Positions 28,425 through 37,028 of a DNA stretch of 64,000 nucleotides are shown here, one piece after another (position 1 is the first letter of the stretch; each line of letters begins with the position of its first letter). Location of the stretch: contig CAVTAP010000021.1 of NCBI GenBank assembly GCA_963732695.1, positions 62,001-126,000 on the forward strand. Reading direction: 5' to 3'. The notes under the pieces were generated by a model. That model was not told the DNA's origin and did not search any database. It saw only the letters and a list, made by a program, of their open reading frames with translations. The stretch is from CADEDH01 sp963732695 (GTDB lineage Bacteria > Actinomycetota > Acidimicrobiia > Acidimicrobiales > SZUA-35). The translations under genes were made by a program, and so were the position numbers.

Positions 28425-28821
28425 GATCCGGACCGGCGATCGGTCTTTCACGGTGTCCAGCGACGCCGATGCGATAGCAGTCTTCGACGAGTTGGCGGAG
28501 ACGATCACCATCCCAACACTGATCACACTGCGAGCCACGGACACGGTACTTCATGTCGGTGTCTGCCATGCCTTGGCCTCGGTGGCACTATTCCTCGACG
28601 CTGAGCAACGGGCCTTCTTCGCCGAAGGTGTCGACAGCGATGCCGGCTTACCCGACGAGCTGAGCTTCGATCAGAACGGGGTCGCCAGGCATTTCTACCG
28701 GGGCGCCGCCATCACCCCGACCGAGGCACGCACAGCAGCCATCGACTTCGTCACCGGTGGCGGCGCCCAACCCCCACGGCTGCAATGGGTAGCTGAGGGC
28801 CACCCCGACGCCGCTCGATAA
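28414..28821 (+). CDS. Imm1-like immunity protein (array unit 4)
   Basis: 135 residues. ATPTEAR..AIDFVTGG...PPRLQWV near the C-terminus and an ALFLDAEQRAFF / GVARHFYRGAAI middle resemble the Imm1 family of polymorphic-toxin immunity proteins, which end in a similar A..F..TG..P..V.W motif. The assignment is by pattern only. It overlaps the ankyrin gene; no toxin is adjacent. In the array it may act as an orphan immunity gene. Confidence 0.5.
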   Translation: MAVEIRTGDRSFTVSSDADAIAVFDELAETITIPTLITLRATDTVLHVGVCHALASVALFLDAEQRAFFAEGVDSDAGLPDELSFDQNGVARHFYRGAAITPTEARTAAIDFVTGGGAQPPRLQWVAEGHPDAAR

Positions 28822-28855
28822 CGCCCACCGCCAGCGGAGCTACAGCACAACGCTC

Positions 28856-28961
28856 CGGCACGACTGGCCCGCGCGGGATCGCTCATGGCTCGGGCGCCCG
28901 CCGATCCCCGACGGCCGGCGCGCCGTCGTTACCGAGCGCGCAGACCAGGCCACTCCGCCGG
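28856..28961 (+). repeat. Repeat S6 (array site)
   Basis: 106 bp. CCGGCACGACTGGCCCG at the 5' end pairs with GGCCACTCCGCCGG at the 3' end. Inner blocks: GCGGGATCGCTC, GCTCGGGCGCCCGCCGATC, CGGCCGGCG, core GTCGTTACCGAGCG (28925-28938), GACCAGGCCAC and terminal CGCCGG (28956-28961). An IS630 element inserted at the TA four bases after the terminal block. Confidence 0.8.
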
Positions 28962-29506
28962 ATCTAGTGGTCTGTCGCGGATTTGGTCTGGTGGGTGAGG
29001 GCGGCTCGGCCTCGTTTGACTTTGGCGATGATCTGTTTGGCGGTCTTGGTCCAGACGAAGGGTTTGGGGTCGTCGTTCCAGTGTGAGACCCAGGTGTCGA
29101 TGGCTTCAGTGAGAGCGTCGACACTGTTGAACGATCCGGTCCGTAGGCGTTTGTTGGTGAGTTGAGCGAACCAGCCCTCGACCAGGTTGAGCCACGATGA
29201 GCTGGTCGGGGTGAAGTGCAGATGCCACCGCTTCTGGGCGGGCTTCGCTAGCCATTCGGTGACCTCAGCCGACTTGTGGGCGGAGAGGTTGTCCAACACG
29301 ACGTGGATGTCCAGATCCCGGGGTGTGTGGAGATCGATCCATTTGAAGAACGCCAACACGTCACTGCTCTTGTGGCTCTTGCGGGTCTGGTGGATCACCT
29401 CGCCGGTGCCGACGTTGAGCGCCGCGAACAGATCAGTGGTCCCGTTCCGTTTGTAGTCATGGGTCATCGTCTGGAGCTGGCGCGTTATATTGGACAGGGT
29501 CGCGCT

Positions 29507-30378
29507 TTAGGCTGCAGTGTACTGTAGTTGGTTGATGGTTTCAAACTTAATCGGGGGGATGGTCCCGATTGATGTGTGACGGCGTCGCGTGTTGTACCAA
29601 CCTTCTATGAAGTCAATGAGATGTGATTTGGCGTCGTCGAGATTGGTGAATGTGTGATGCCAGAGAAGTTCGGTCTCGATCGTCGCGAACACGGATTCGG
29701 CCATGGCGTTGTCGTAACAGTCGCCGACAGATCCCATGGACTGACGGATCTTGTTGCGTTCACAGAACCGGTGCATCGCCCACGACGTGAACTCCGATCC
29801 CTGATCAGAATGCACGATCAGGTCCGGTGGCGGCCGGCGGGTGGTGACGGCCATGGTGAGCGCGTCGATGACGAGCTCGGCCTGGTGGTGCTCGGCGATG
29901 GACCACCCCACGATCCGACGGGACCACACATCGGTCACCACCGCAGCCCAGCACGGCCCGGCCAGGGTGTCGATCTGGGTGATATCGGTGACCCATTTCT
30001 CGTTCGGGCCCGCCGCGGTGAAGTCCCGGTTCAGCAGGTCTGGGGCGGGACGACGGCCGGGTCGCGTCGGGTGGTGCCCAGGGGCCGCCACCGGCGTCGT
30101 GACTGGCCGGTGATGCCCCTTGAGCGCATCAAGCGCCGGGCCCGGCGGTTCCCGACCCCGATGCCTTGGGGAGCCAGGATTTCGTTCACATCCGGTACGA
30201 GCCGGGGAGCGCCGTAGCTGCGGCCCGAGTCGGTCCAGGCCTGGACCATGGCGTCACCGATCACGTCGTCCTCCACCGCCCGCCGGGACGGGCCCCGGTT
30301 CCGCCACGCGTGGTAGCCGGAGCGGGACACGCCCAACACCTTGCACAACTTCGACACCCGATGCACCGCCCGGTTCAC
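29507..30378 (-). pseudogene. IS3-family OrfB, frameshifted
   Basis: The first part (30378 to about 30085) reads VSKLCKVLGVSRSGYHAWRNR...RSYGAPRLVPDVN...RARRLMRSRGITG; the rest (TTRPGRRPAPDLLNRDF on to the end) needs a different frame from about 30085. The DDE core itself (KWVTDITQID, VHSDQGSEFTS, DNAMAESVFATIETEL) is intact in the second frame. Confidence 0.8.
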
Positions 30379-30710
30379 TTCGATGAACCCGAACGTCGAT
30401 TCGAGTTCTCCGCCGCGAACCAGGACGCTGCTTTTTTTAGGATCTCAACCGATTCCTGCTCTTCTTTCAATTGGCGTCGCAGCTCACGGTTTTCGGCCTC
30501 CAACTCAGTCAGGCTCCGCCCGTCCGAAGACCGGACCTGACCCTTGGCCTCCTCCTTCACCCAATTCCGGATCGTCTGAGCCGTCGGCTCAAACCGCTTC
30601 GCCAACTCTTCCGGCGACTCACCCTCCGCAACACGCTTCAACAACTCCGCCCGCAACCCAGACGGATACGCAACCCTCGAACGAGGCAACTTCCTCTTCC
30701 CTTTCGCCAC
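30375..30710 (-). CDS. IS3-family OrfA
   Basis: 111 residues. Basic N-terminus MAKGKRKLPRSRVAYPSGL, helix-turn-helix EELAKRFEPTAQTIRNWVKE and the coiled-coil LTELEAENRELRRQLKEEQE before ILKKAASWFA. Complete. Its end overlaps the start of orfB. Confidence 0.85.
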   Translation of the reverse strand: MAKGKRKLPRSRVAYPSGLRAELLKRVAEGESPEELAKRFEPTAQTIRNWVKEEAKGQVRSSDGRSLTELEAENRELRRQLKEEQESVEILKKAASWFAAENSNRRSGSSK

Positions 30711-31474
30711 TCACCCAAGCATGCCCCCGTCCACCAACCCGCGCCAGGCCCAATCCGACCTCGCCCCGGTTTCAACGGCAACGACGCCTGGGTCCGGTCC
30801 AACGCCTGGACCTGGGTTTTCTCATCGAAGCTGAACACCACCGCCCGCTCCGGCGGGTTCAGGTAAAGGCCGACGACATCGACCAGCTTCTCCTCGAACC
30901 GGGGATCGTTCGACAGTTTGAACGTGTCCACCCGCCACGGTCGAATGTTGCGGGCCCGCCAGATCCGAGCGACGGTGTCTTTGCCGACACCGTGACGATC
31001 ACCCATCGTCCGGGTCGACCACGCCGTCGACTCGTCATCAGGCACCGTGTGCAGCGTGTCGTCAACGATGGCGTCGATCACCGCCTGAGGAATCTCGGGC
31101 TTGCGGCCCCGGCCCGGCGCGATCGACCCCACCGCCTCGACCCCGCCCTCCTCGAACTTGGCCCGCCACCGCCGCACCGTGTCCGGCGTCGTCGAACACG
31201 CCCGCGCGATCACAGCGTTCGGCGTCCCATCAGCGGCCAACAACAACGCCGAGGCCTGCACCACACACCGATGCGGCAACGACGACGAGCGAGCCATCCG
31301 CTCCAACTCGACCCGCTGCTTACGAGACACCCTCAACCGGGCAGCAGTCACAACTGGCATACCCAACACTAACCAACATTGCTAAATCAGCGACGGACCA
31401 CTAGTGCGCTCGGGAACTGGGTGACAAGTGTCTGGCTGGCGCCGCCCGGGAAGGGATCTACGGCTGGAGTGCCA

Positions 31475-31915
31475 TCAATCCTCGTGGCCTGACAGCGCTT
31501 CAATGACATCGCTCTGGACGCTAGACGGGTCGGCGCCCAACTGAGCCAGGATGCGGAAAGTGGCACCGCCTTCCTCGCCTAGCAGACCGAGGAGAATGTG
31601 CTCAGGGCCGACGTTGCCATGGCCAAGCCGAGAGGCTTGCAGAAGTGACAGCTCAAGAGTCCTCTTGGCTTCCGGCGTGAACGGTAGGTGCGCACTTGGT
31701 GAGCCGCCGGTCTGGCCGAGGTTCTCTCTTACCTTGTCTCGCCCGTCATGCAGAGTGGGGAGGATCGATCCGAGTGCCGTAGCTGCGTAGGACTCCTCGT
31801 GGATCACGCCGAGGAGGAGGTGCTCAGGGCCAATGTGGTCGTGGTCGAGGAACCGGGCCTCTTCCTGCGCCAGCACTACTGCCCGTCTGGCGCGATCTGT
31901 GAAGCTCTCGAACAC
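31475..31915 (-). CDS. Clp N-domain (ClpC-like) stand-alone protein (array unit 5)
   Basis: 146 residues containing only the double Clp_N repeat: FTDRARRAVVLAQEEARFLDHDHIGPEHLLLGVI and FTPEAKRTLELSLLQASRLGHGNVGPEHILLGLL. The AAA+ modules of ClpC are absent, and no room is left for them. Such solo N-domains may bind Clp adaptors or substrates, or modulate the ClpC protease. ATG 31915 gives the standard MFESFTDRARR beginning. It lies with a small membrane-protein gene between S6 and S7. Confidence 0.88.
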   Translation of the reverse strand: MFESFTDRARRAVVLAQEEARFLDHDHIGPEHLLLGVIHEESYAATALGSILPTLHDGRDKVRENLGQTGGSPSAHLPFTPEAKRTLELSLLQASRLGHGNVGPEHILLGLLGEEGGATFRILAQLGADPSSVQSDVIEALSGHED

Positions 31916-32088
31916 CTGGAACCCCCGATGGCTGATTCGATAGCAAGAGTACGAGTTGCAGCGGCCGGCTGCGCCCCATACTGCAATTGCTCACCCGGCT
32001 GCCCGGCCCAGGCCCGCTGCTACCCAACCGGAGTCGTTACCGTCCGCCTCGGCCACGCATACCGGCGGGACTGCGATGGCTGGCTCGG

Positions 32089-32418
32089 TCACCGTCTCCT
32101 TGATAGGGCGACGGCGACGATAGCAAGCGGGATTGTCATAGGAGGAATGTAGAGAAGTAGCAGCGAGGCCGTCGACGAAGCGCTGCTTGCGATCGCCAAA
32201 GCGACCAGCAGGGCGGCCATCGCCAGCACCGCGGCCATCAAGAGAACGGTCGATCTTCGCACTTCCGCGCCGGCGAGGATTGCGATGCTTGGGGCAAAGG
32301 TGAGAGCCACCACGACTCCGCCGGGAGCATCCCATGATCCCAGGACCGATGCCGGGGCAACGACACACAAGTAGGTGGCGAACTGACCGAGGTAGGACCA
32401 GTACTGCTGGTCATCCAT
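32089..32418 (-). CDS. Small membrane protein (array unit 5)
   Basis: 109 residues from ATG 32418 (MDDQQYWSYLGQF); a TTG at 32448 is an alternative. Three hydrophobic segments (FATYLCVVAPASVLG, VVVALTFAPSIAILAG, VLLMAAVLAMAALLVALAIA and LLLLYIPPMTIPLAIVAVAL) suggest three to four membrane helices. Not recognised. It is upstream of, and may be cotranscribed with, the Clp N-domain gene, although 173 bases separate them. Confidence 0.55.
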   Translation of the reverse strand: MDDQQYWSYLGQFATYLCVVAPASVLGSWDAPGGVVVALTFAPSIAILAGAEVRRSTVLLMAAVLAMAALLVALAIASSASSTASLLLLYIPPMTIPLAIVAVALSRRR

Positions 32419-32561
32419 CTCGCTCGACGACAACACCCTGCGCTCCAATCACACTGTCCGACCGGCGGTGTCGGGCCTTGGGCAACGGTATCTCGTCTGC
32501 TCCCGCCGCTGCGGTCGCACGACGCCCGGCAGGTCGGCCCTCCCTCTCGGGGCCCTGTCAT

Positions 32562-32641
32562 CGCCAACCGGCGAGCTGAGCCGAACTGAACCCCCTCGCC
32601 TCACGACGTTTCCGAGCGGAGGGACCGAGCCAGTTCGCCGG
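32562..32641 (+). repeat. Repeat S7 (array site, short form)
   Basis: 80 bp. 5' arm AACCGGCGAGCTGAGCC pairs with the 3' arm GAGCCAGTTCGCCGGTT with one unpaired base, the clearest outer hairpin in the array. Core GACGTTTCCGAGCG (32605-32618), terminal CGCCGG (32636-32641). Confidence 0.8.
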
Positions 32642-32754
32642 TTCCTTCGCTGTCCGGACCGGAAGCGTCTGGCGCGCGATCTGGGCCTCGGCGCCACCGC
32701 TGGCCGGTTGCGAGCACTCGGGAACCAGCTGGAAATGAGTATCGTCATACGGGC

Positions 32755-33729
32755 ATGACGGATCGTGAAAGAATCGGGCAGCGGAAGCGGTCGGTGCGAA
32801 CGCCCCTGTTCGCGATGCTGGTGTTGACGTCGTGCGGAAGCGCAACGAGTGTAAGCCCGACAGAGACTGAGACTGCATCGACGTCGGCTCCGTCTGCGGT
32901 TGAGTCCAGCTCTTCTTCCACGTCGGCCATCGGGGCGGACGCGGGCGAACTCGACTTGCAGAGATTCGAGATCGACGGCGCTGAGGTCTGGACCCGATCC
33001 GTGATCGCTGAACTGCCAGCACAAGCAACGGAGATCCAACTGACAACGGTCTTCTCCGACGCAAACAGTGGTGTCGCCCTCTGCATCGGACCGATGCCGG
33101 CCATCGGCGGTCCCGTACGCTGCGGCGGACCGATCGTGGACAATCTGACCCTGGGAACATGGGCCGAGCAGGCCAACGAGGTGACGTGGGGTCATCGGCG
33201 GGTCTCGATGACGTGGCCTCCAGAGAATGGACGAGTCCGGGCCTTGGAGGACTTCCCGGCCGACCTACCAACGCATCCACCAGCCAACGACGAGGCCAAC
33301 CCCTTTGTTCTTCCTGAGAGCTGCAAGCAAATCGGACCTTTGGCCGACGTGGCAGTGCTCCAGGAATGGGCAATCGCTCACCCGGACCGCGCCGGGCTCG
33401 TCTACCTCGCTGACGGCGGACCGCAAGGGGTACTCGGCGTCGTCGGCGACCCTGAGCCTGTGCGCGCTGAGCTGCGAGGAACGGGCGCTGAACCCTGCGT
33501 GATCAAGGTTGAGTTCACGGACGCCGAAATGAAGAAGGCACAAGAGGCAATCATTCCCCTGCAGGACGCCGTCACAGTCCTCACGACTGGCTACGGCGGG
33601 CTCCGCAACCGGGTTGAGGTCAGTGTGGCTGTCGCCGACCAGACGACCGTTCGGCGTCTCATCGCTGTTGTAGATAACCCACGAATCCTGTCAATTACGG
33701 GAACTGCGACCATCCTGGCCGGCGGCTGA
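32755..33729 (+). CDS. Putative lipoprotein, unknown function (array unit 6)
   Basis: 324 residues. The N-terminal basic stretch and hydrophobic TPLFAMLVLTSC end in a lipobox-like LTSC at about residue 26, followed by a Ser/Thr-rich linker (about 27-65), typical of actinobacterial lipoproteins. The globular part (about 70-324) contains four scattered Cys and is not recognised. It lies alone between S7 and S8 and reads toward S8. Confidence 0.6.
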   Translation: MTDRERIGQRKRSVRTPLFAMLVLTSCGSATSVSPTETETASTSAPSAVESSSSSTSAIGADAGELDLQRFEIDGAEVWTRSVIAELPAQATEIQLTTVFSDANSGVALCIGPMPAIGGPVRCGGPIVDNLTLGTWAEQANEVTWGHRRVSMTWPPENGRVRALEDFPADLPTHPPANDEANPFVLPESCKQIGPLADVAVLQEWAIAHPDRAGLVYLADGGPQGVLGVVGDPEPVRAELRGTGAEPCVIKVEFTDAEMKKAQEAIIPLQDAVTVLTTGYGGLRNRVEVSVAVADQTTVRRLIAVVDNPRILSITGTATILAGG

Positions 33730-33756
33730 CAGGCAAGCCGTCAAGCGACGCAGCGA

Positions 33757-33892
33757 CCGGCAGGAGGGTTCAGGGAGATTGCATCCCCTGCCGCGACAGC
33801 GCGGCCGGGTTCGCTTGCGGCTGGGGCACTCGTCCGGTCCAGGGCGGCCAGGACCGTCATTTCCGAGCAGATGGACCAGGCCAGTCCGCCGG
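33757..33892 (+). repeat. Repeat S8 (array site, long form)
   Basis: About 136 bp, from CCGGCAGGAGG through GCGGCCGGGTTCGC, GGCACTCGTCCGGTCC and core GTCATTTCCGAGC (33856-33868) to GACCAGGCCAGTCCGCCGG (33874-33892). Its terminal CGCCGG is the left boundary of the first copy of the duplicated unit. Confidence 0.75.
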
Positions 33893-34133
33893 CACCCGAG
33901 CGCGGTCCGGGCGGAAGGGCTACTGAGCGACGTGCACCTGGAACCTCTGCCAGATGGGCGATAGCCGCTTGGCGACTGCGACGTACCTTCCCTCGGGAAC
34001 CAACGCTAGAACCACGAGCAAGAGCGGCACGGCGATATAGGCCATGGCACACGGTACCGCCGAATTAATCCCGGCGCCCGGCACAGACACTGAGCTGTGG
34101 CAGTCGCGTTTCCCAGCGACCTGACCGGGCGGT
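33887..34133 (+). repeat. Duplicated gene unit, copy 1
   Basis: About 247 bp, roughly 96% identical to 38562-38809. Identity starts at CGCCGGCACCCGAGCG and stops after GACCTGACCGGGCGG, a few bases before the next terminal block. The bases immediately outside differ on both sides (CCAGTC against TGATGAA on the left; TATCGCCGG against GAGGCCGG on the right). Confidence 0.85.
33920..34045 (-). CDS. 41-residue membrane peptide, copy 1 (array unit 7)
   Basis: Starts MAYIAVPLLLVVLALVPEG, a single hydrophobic segment, followed by a basic tail YVAVAKRLSPIWQRFQVH. The second copy at 38595-38720 keeps the frame, start and stop, with one codon change (H to R near the end, CAC/CGC) and one silent change. 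The frame upstream of the start is not conserved between copies, which supports this ATG. No clear ribosome site. It resembles small membrane-acting peptides in layout only. Confidence 0.45.
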   Translation of the reverse strand: MAYIAVPLLLVVLALVPEGRYVAVAKRLSPIWQRFQVHVAQ

Positions 34134-34142
34134 ATCGCCGGA
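34071..34142 (+). repeat. Repeat S9 (array site)
   Basis: Begins CCCGGCGCCCGGCAC, has a small hairpin CACTGAGCTGTGG, the core CGCGTTTCCCAGCG (about 34105-34118), GACCTGACCGGGCGG and a terminal ATCGCCGG ending at 34142. The corresponding repeat in copy 2 of the unit (S15) ends differently. Confidence 0.7.
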
Positions 34143-34184
34143 TATGCGATGGTGAGGGCACCTCGACCGGAGGCGGCTGCTAGC

Positions 34185-35474
34185 AGGGTGCGGAAAAGCT
34201 GGTGATGGCGAGGGTCTGGGCTGGTCTCGGGTCGGGTGACTGGTTCGGGGTGAGTGCAGGTGGTGCCGATGCTGCAGCGGCTCACGTTGTGGCCGCTTGC
34301 CCGGTCCGTCGATGACGGTGGTGAGGTCAGGCGAGGGCGGCTTGGTGGTCGAGGGTGGTGATGCGGACGATGTTGTAGACAGCGGTGGTGATCTTGAACC
34401 AGGCCCGGTTTCGGTCTCGGCCTCGGTAGCGGAGTTGGCGGCCACCGGCAATGGTTCTGGTCCAGCCGAAAGGTTCCTCGATTCGTTTCCGGATCCGTTG
34501 ACTCACGGTGTGGCCGGCGTGGCGGGTGGTCCGCCCGTCGATCGCTGAGGTCTTGGTGTTCTGGGCGACATGTGGGGCGAACCCGAGCGCCCGCACGCCG
34601 TCCACGAACCCTTTGGTGTCGTAGGCCTTGTCAGCGGCCACGGTGCGCCGCCTCGCTCTCTTCGGTAGGCGGCCGAGCATCTCGATGGCGGTGGCCCGCT
34701 CGGCGTAGCCATCCGCGATGGTCAACTCGGCATCGACGATCAACCCGGTGCGGTTCTCCATCAGCAGGTGCCCGGCGAAGCACAGGGTGGCGGCGGTGTT
34801 GTTGCTCTTGCGGAACAGGCGGGCCTCGGGATCGGTGGTCGAGGCGTGGGTGTCGTTCTTGCGTTTCTGGCCGTGCCAGCCCACCTCAGAGTTCCGGCCC
34901 GCTGGCGGGTCCGACGGGGGACCGTCTTTGGGTTTGAAGCTCTTGTGTGACGCCCACGCCTTCAACAACGTGCCGTCCACGCTGAAGTGCTCGCTGGAGG
35001 TGTAGCCTCGGAGCTTGGCCTGGCGGACCACCGCGGCGAAGAACTCATCAGCCACGGCGTGGTCCAACAGGCGCTGGCGGTTCTTGGTGAACGTGGTGGC
35101 GTCGAAGGCGGGCTGGTCGATCCGCATGTCCAGGAACCACTTGAACAACAGGTCGTAGTTCAGTCGTTCGCAGAACGCCCGCTCGGAGCGGATCGAGTAC
35201 ATCGCCATCAATACCGTCGACTTCAACAGCGTCTCGGGGGGCACGCTGCGACGACCTCCGACGTCGTACATCTCGTCGAAGATCGGATCCAGCTCCCCGA
35301 GGACCGTGTCGACCACGACCCGGATCCGCCGGATCGGATGATCCGCCGGGATCAGGTCCTCGGTGCTCAACGTGGTCAGCATCGCCAACTGGGGATCCGG
35401 AGTGCCTCGCATAACCCCAGTCTTTTCGATCCCCGCCCCAAACGCGAGCACCCCAGCCGAATTTCAGCACCCTG
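34185..35474 (-). mobile_element. IS5-family insertion sequence with CTAG target duplication
   Basis: Inverted ends CAGGGTGC(G/T)GAAA, flanked on both sides by CTAG (34181-34184 and 35475-35478), the preferred target of the IS5 subgroup. One intact transposase gene. It inserted between repeat S9 and the WD40 gene; the TAG stop of the WD40 gene lies inside the duplicated CTAG. Confidence 0.88.
34327..35451 (-). CDS. IS5-family transposase
   Basis: 374 residues; the start may instead be ATG 35412 (MRGTPDPQLAML). The N-terminal domain PADHPIRRIRVVVDTVL...SERAFCERLNYDLLFKWFL is typical. The DDE residues are in HFSVDGTLLKAW, TVAADKAYDTKGFVDG and RKRIEEPFGWTRTIAG. It appears intact and could be active. 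Confidence 0.9.
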   Translation of the reverse strand: MLAFGAGIEKTGVMRGTPDPQLAMLTTLSTEDLIPADHPIRRIRVVVDTVLGELDPIFDEMYDVGGRRSVPPETLLKSTVLMAMYSIRSERAFCERLNYDLLFKWFLDMRIDQPAFDATTFTKNRQRLLDHAVADEFFAAVVRQAKLRGYTSSEHFSVDGTLLKAWASHKSFKPKDGPPSDPPAGRNSEVGWHGQKRKNDTHASTTDPEARLFRKSNNTAATLCFAGHLLMENRTGLIVDAELTIADGYAERATAIEMLGRLPKRARRRTVAADKAYDTKGFVDGVRALGFAPHVAQNTKTSAIDGRTTRHAGHTVSQRIRKRIEEPFGWTRTIAGGRQLRYRGRDRNRAWFKITTAVYNIVRITTLDHQAALA

Positions 35475-36467
35475 CTAGCGCCAGACTCGAAGGGTGGAGT
35501 CCGCCGATGCGGAAACGATGTAGCCACCGTCCGGGGCTACTGCGCACTTGCCTACGGGTCCGGTGTGGCCGGTGAGGGTGTGGGTTACCTGGCGGGTGGT
35601 GAGGTCCCAGAGTCGCACGGTCTCGTCGCTGGATGATGAGACGATGAAGGTGCTATCCGGCGCCACCGCGCAGTCCCAAACGCCTCTGGAGTGGCCGTCA
35701 AAGGAGCCAATGGCCTCACCGGTAGTCGGGTCCCACTGTCGCATCGTGTGGTCGGCAGAGGCGGACAGAATGAACTTGCCGTCCGGTGAGACCGTGCAGG
35801 CAAGGATCGGCATCCTGTGACCTTCGAGGATGCGGATGGTCTGCCGGCTGCTCGGATCCCAGATCCTCAGAGTGTGGTCGAATGAGGCGGACACGATGTA
35901 CGAGCCATCGGGAGCGATGGCGCAATCGGTGATCGCAACGGTTGGTCCAAAGAGCGTGCGGTAGGTGTCCCCGGGTCGAGGCGACCAAGGTTGGGGCACT
36001 CCGTTAGCGTCAGGGACGAGGTAGACACCCGTGGGAGACAGCGGGGGCGAGTCCTCGGGTGGATCGAAGGTGTCGATGGTCTGCCCGGTGAGGGGGTCCC
36101 AGATGCGTATGGTCTCGTCCCGAGAGCAGGACACGATGTAGGAGCCGTCACTGGCGACGGCGCATGCGTACACGAGGTCGGTGTGGCCAACGAGGGTGTG
36201 AATCGTCCTGCCGTTCGATGGATCAACGATTCGAAGCGTCTCGCCGGCAGTGGCGACGACGTAGGAGGCATCCGGGGCGACGGTGCATCTCCCCGCAGGC
36301 CCTTCGATGGTGCGGATGCTCTCGCCCGTGTCGGGGTCCCACAGTCGCATCGTCTCGTCAGCCGAGGTCGACACAATGAAGGAGTTATCCGGAGCCACCG
36401 AGCATCCCCAGACGGCGCCGGCGTGGCCGGCAAGCGTCCAGACGGTATGACCTTCGATCGCCGGCAC
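35475..36467 (-). CDS. WD40-repeat protein (array unit 8)
   Basis: 330 residues, with about seven WD40 blades of the form GH...VWGCSVAPD..FIVSTSADETMRLWDPDTG. The sixth to seventh blades are the most regular; the blade near 140-180 is degenerate with a Pro-rich insert (FDPPEDSPPLSPTG). Unlike most bacterial WD40 proteins it lacks an NTPase or kinase domain, and it has no signal peptide, so it should be a soluble beta-propeller scaffold. The stop sits at the edge of the IS5 element; the native C-terminus may have been longer, but a seven-blade propeller would be complete here. Confidence 0.85.
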   Translation of the reverse strand: MPAIEGHTVWTLAGHAGAVWGCSVAPDNSFIVSTSADETMRLWDPDTGESIRTIEGPAGRCTVAPDASYVVATAGETLRIVDPSNGRTIHTLVGHTDLVYACAVASDGSYIVSCSRDETIRIWDPLTGQTIDTFDPPEDSPPLSPTGVYLVPDANGVPQPWSPRPGDTYRTLFGPTVAITDCAIAPDGSYIVSASFDHTLRIWDPSSRQTIRILEGHRMPILACTVSPDGKFILSASADHTMRQWDPTTGEAIGSFDGHSRGVWDCAVAPDSTFIVSSSSDETVRLWDLTTRQVTHTLTGHTGPVGKCAVAPDGGYIVSASADSTLRVWR

Positions 36468-36509
36468 GCCCCTACCCTACGGACCTACGGGGCTCGATCG
36501 ATCACCGCT

Positions 36510-36618
36510 CCGGTCGAATCAAGGTTCCCGCCACTGCCCGTCGTCGGCTCGCGTGTCCGTCGATCCCGTGCAGCGTGCGCCGCCGATATCGCGCGGATTG
36601 GGCACGCGGGATCGCCGG
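36510..36618 (+). repeat. Repeat S10 (array site)
   Basis: CCGGTCGAATC at the 5' end; GGCTCGCGTGTCCGTCGATC; GCCGCCGATATCGCGCGG (about 36580-36597) as a diverged core; CGGGATCGCCGG at the 3' end (36607-36618). Outer CCGG and CGCCGG are kept. The core lacks the TTTCC motif but matches the GCCGATATCG of repeat S17. Confidence 0.65.
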
Positions 36619-36665
36619 GTACCGAGTGCCTCGGGCGGTGCGCGAAAGCATGGGAGTATCGTGCG

Positions 36666-36929
36666 GTGAGGCTCCTGCGGGTCGGCTTGATCGGATGGAC
36701 GGCCCTGTGGGCTCTCCTGATCGTGCTTGGGCTAGCGATGAGCGAAGGGACTCCGGTGTGCAAGGGCCCTCTGATCCTCGGCGTGAACGAGTCCGACCCA
36801 CCGTCTTGCGAAGGACCCGTAGCGGGACTCGTTACCCTCGCCCCGGTGACCTACCTGCTGGGCGCAGCATTCGTGGTCCTGGTCGTCGGCGTGGTTCATG
36901 CAGGAGGCAAGATGAGAGGCCAGCGCTGA
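36666..36929 (+). CDS. Small two-helix membrane protein (array unit 9)
   Basis: 87 residues from GTG 36666, preceded by GGGAG at about 36652. Two membrane segments: LLRVGLIGWTALWALLIVLGLA (about 3-25) and VTYLLGAAFVVLVVGVVHAG (about 60-80). The loop between holds two Cys (VCKGP...SCEGP), which could form a disulfide outside the cell. Not recognised. It reads into S11, which starts at its stop codon. Confidence 0.6.
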   Translation: MRLLRVGLIGWTALWALLIVLGLAMSEGTPVCKGPLILGVNESDPPSCEGPVAGLVTLAPVTYLLGAAFVVLVVGVVHAGGKMRGQR

Positions 36930-36967
36930 CGTCATTTCCGTGTGCTCCACCCGCGCGTGAACGCCGG
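36925..36967 (+). repeat. Repeat S11 (array site, very short)
   Basis: About 43 bp: GCTGACGTCATTTCCGTG (core at 36931-36940), then CCACCCGCGCGTGAACGCCGG ending at 36967 (read as two blocks). The 5' arm is missing or inside the preceding gene. Confidence 0.65.
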
Positions 36968-37028
36968 CTACCAGGCGCGCTCCGGCCTTCGCCGCAGCTC
37001 AGCGAGTACCTTGCGAGGGGTGGCTCCG

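Larger units (their letters stand above)
29491..30752 (-). mobile_element. IS3-family element nested in IS630
   Basis: Carries orfA and orfB on the minus strand. The ends are inferred from where IS630 coding sequence stops and resumes; the short imperfect terminal repeats (TTGGACAGGG... and TTGGGCCTGG...) make the exact limits uncertain by a few bases. Confidence 0.7.
28964..31369 (-). pseudogene. IS630-family transposase interrupted by IS3
   Basis: N-terminal part (31369 down to about 30760): helix-turn-helix RACSTTPDTVRRWRAKF, YLNPPERAVVFSFDEKTQVQALDRTQ with the first Asp. C-terminal part (about 29480 to 28964): DLDIHVVLDNLSAHKS (second Asp) and FTPTSSSWLNLVEGWFAQL (Glu). The 1.26-kb IS3 insert separates them, so no active enzyme can be made. 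Confidence 0.88.
28967..31401 (-). mobile_element. IS630-family element, itself split by an IS3 element
   Basis: Terminal repeats GTGGTCTGTCGCGGATTT from 28967 and the matching GTGGTCCGTCGCTGATTT on the other strand from 31401. It is flanked on both sides by TA (28965-28966 and 31402-31403), the IS630 target. The transposase is cut by the nested IS3. Removing the element rejoins the S6 right flank to GTGCGCTCGGG. Confidence 0.88.
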
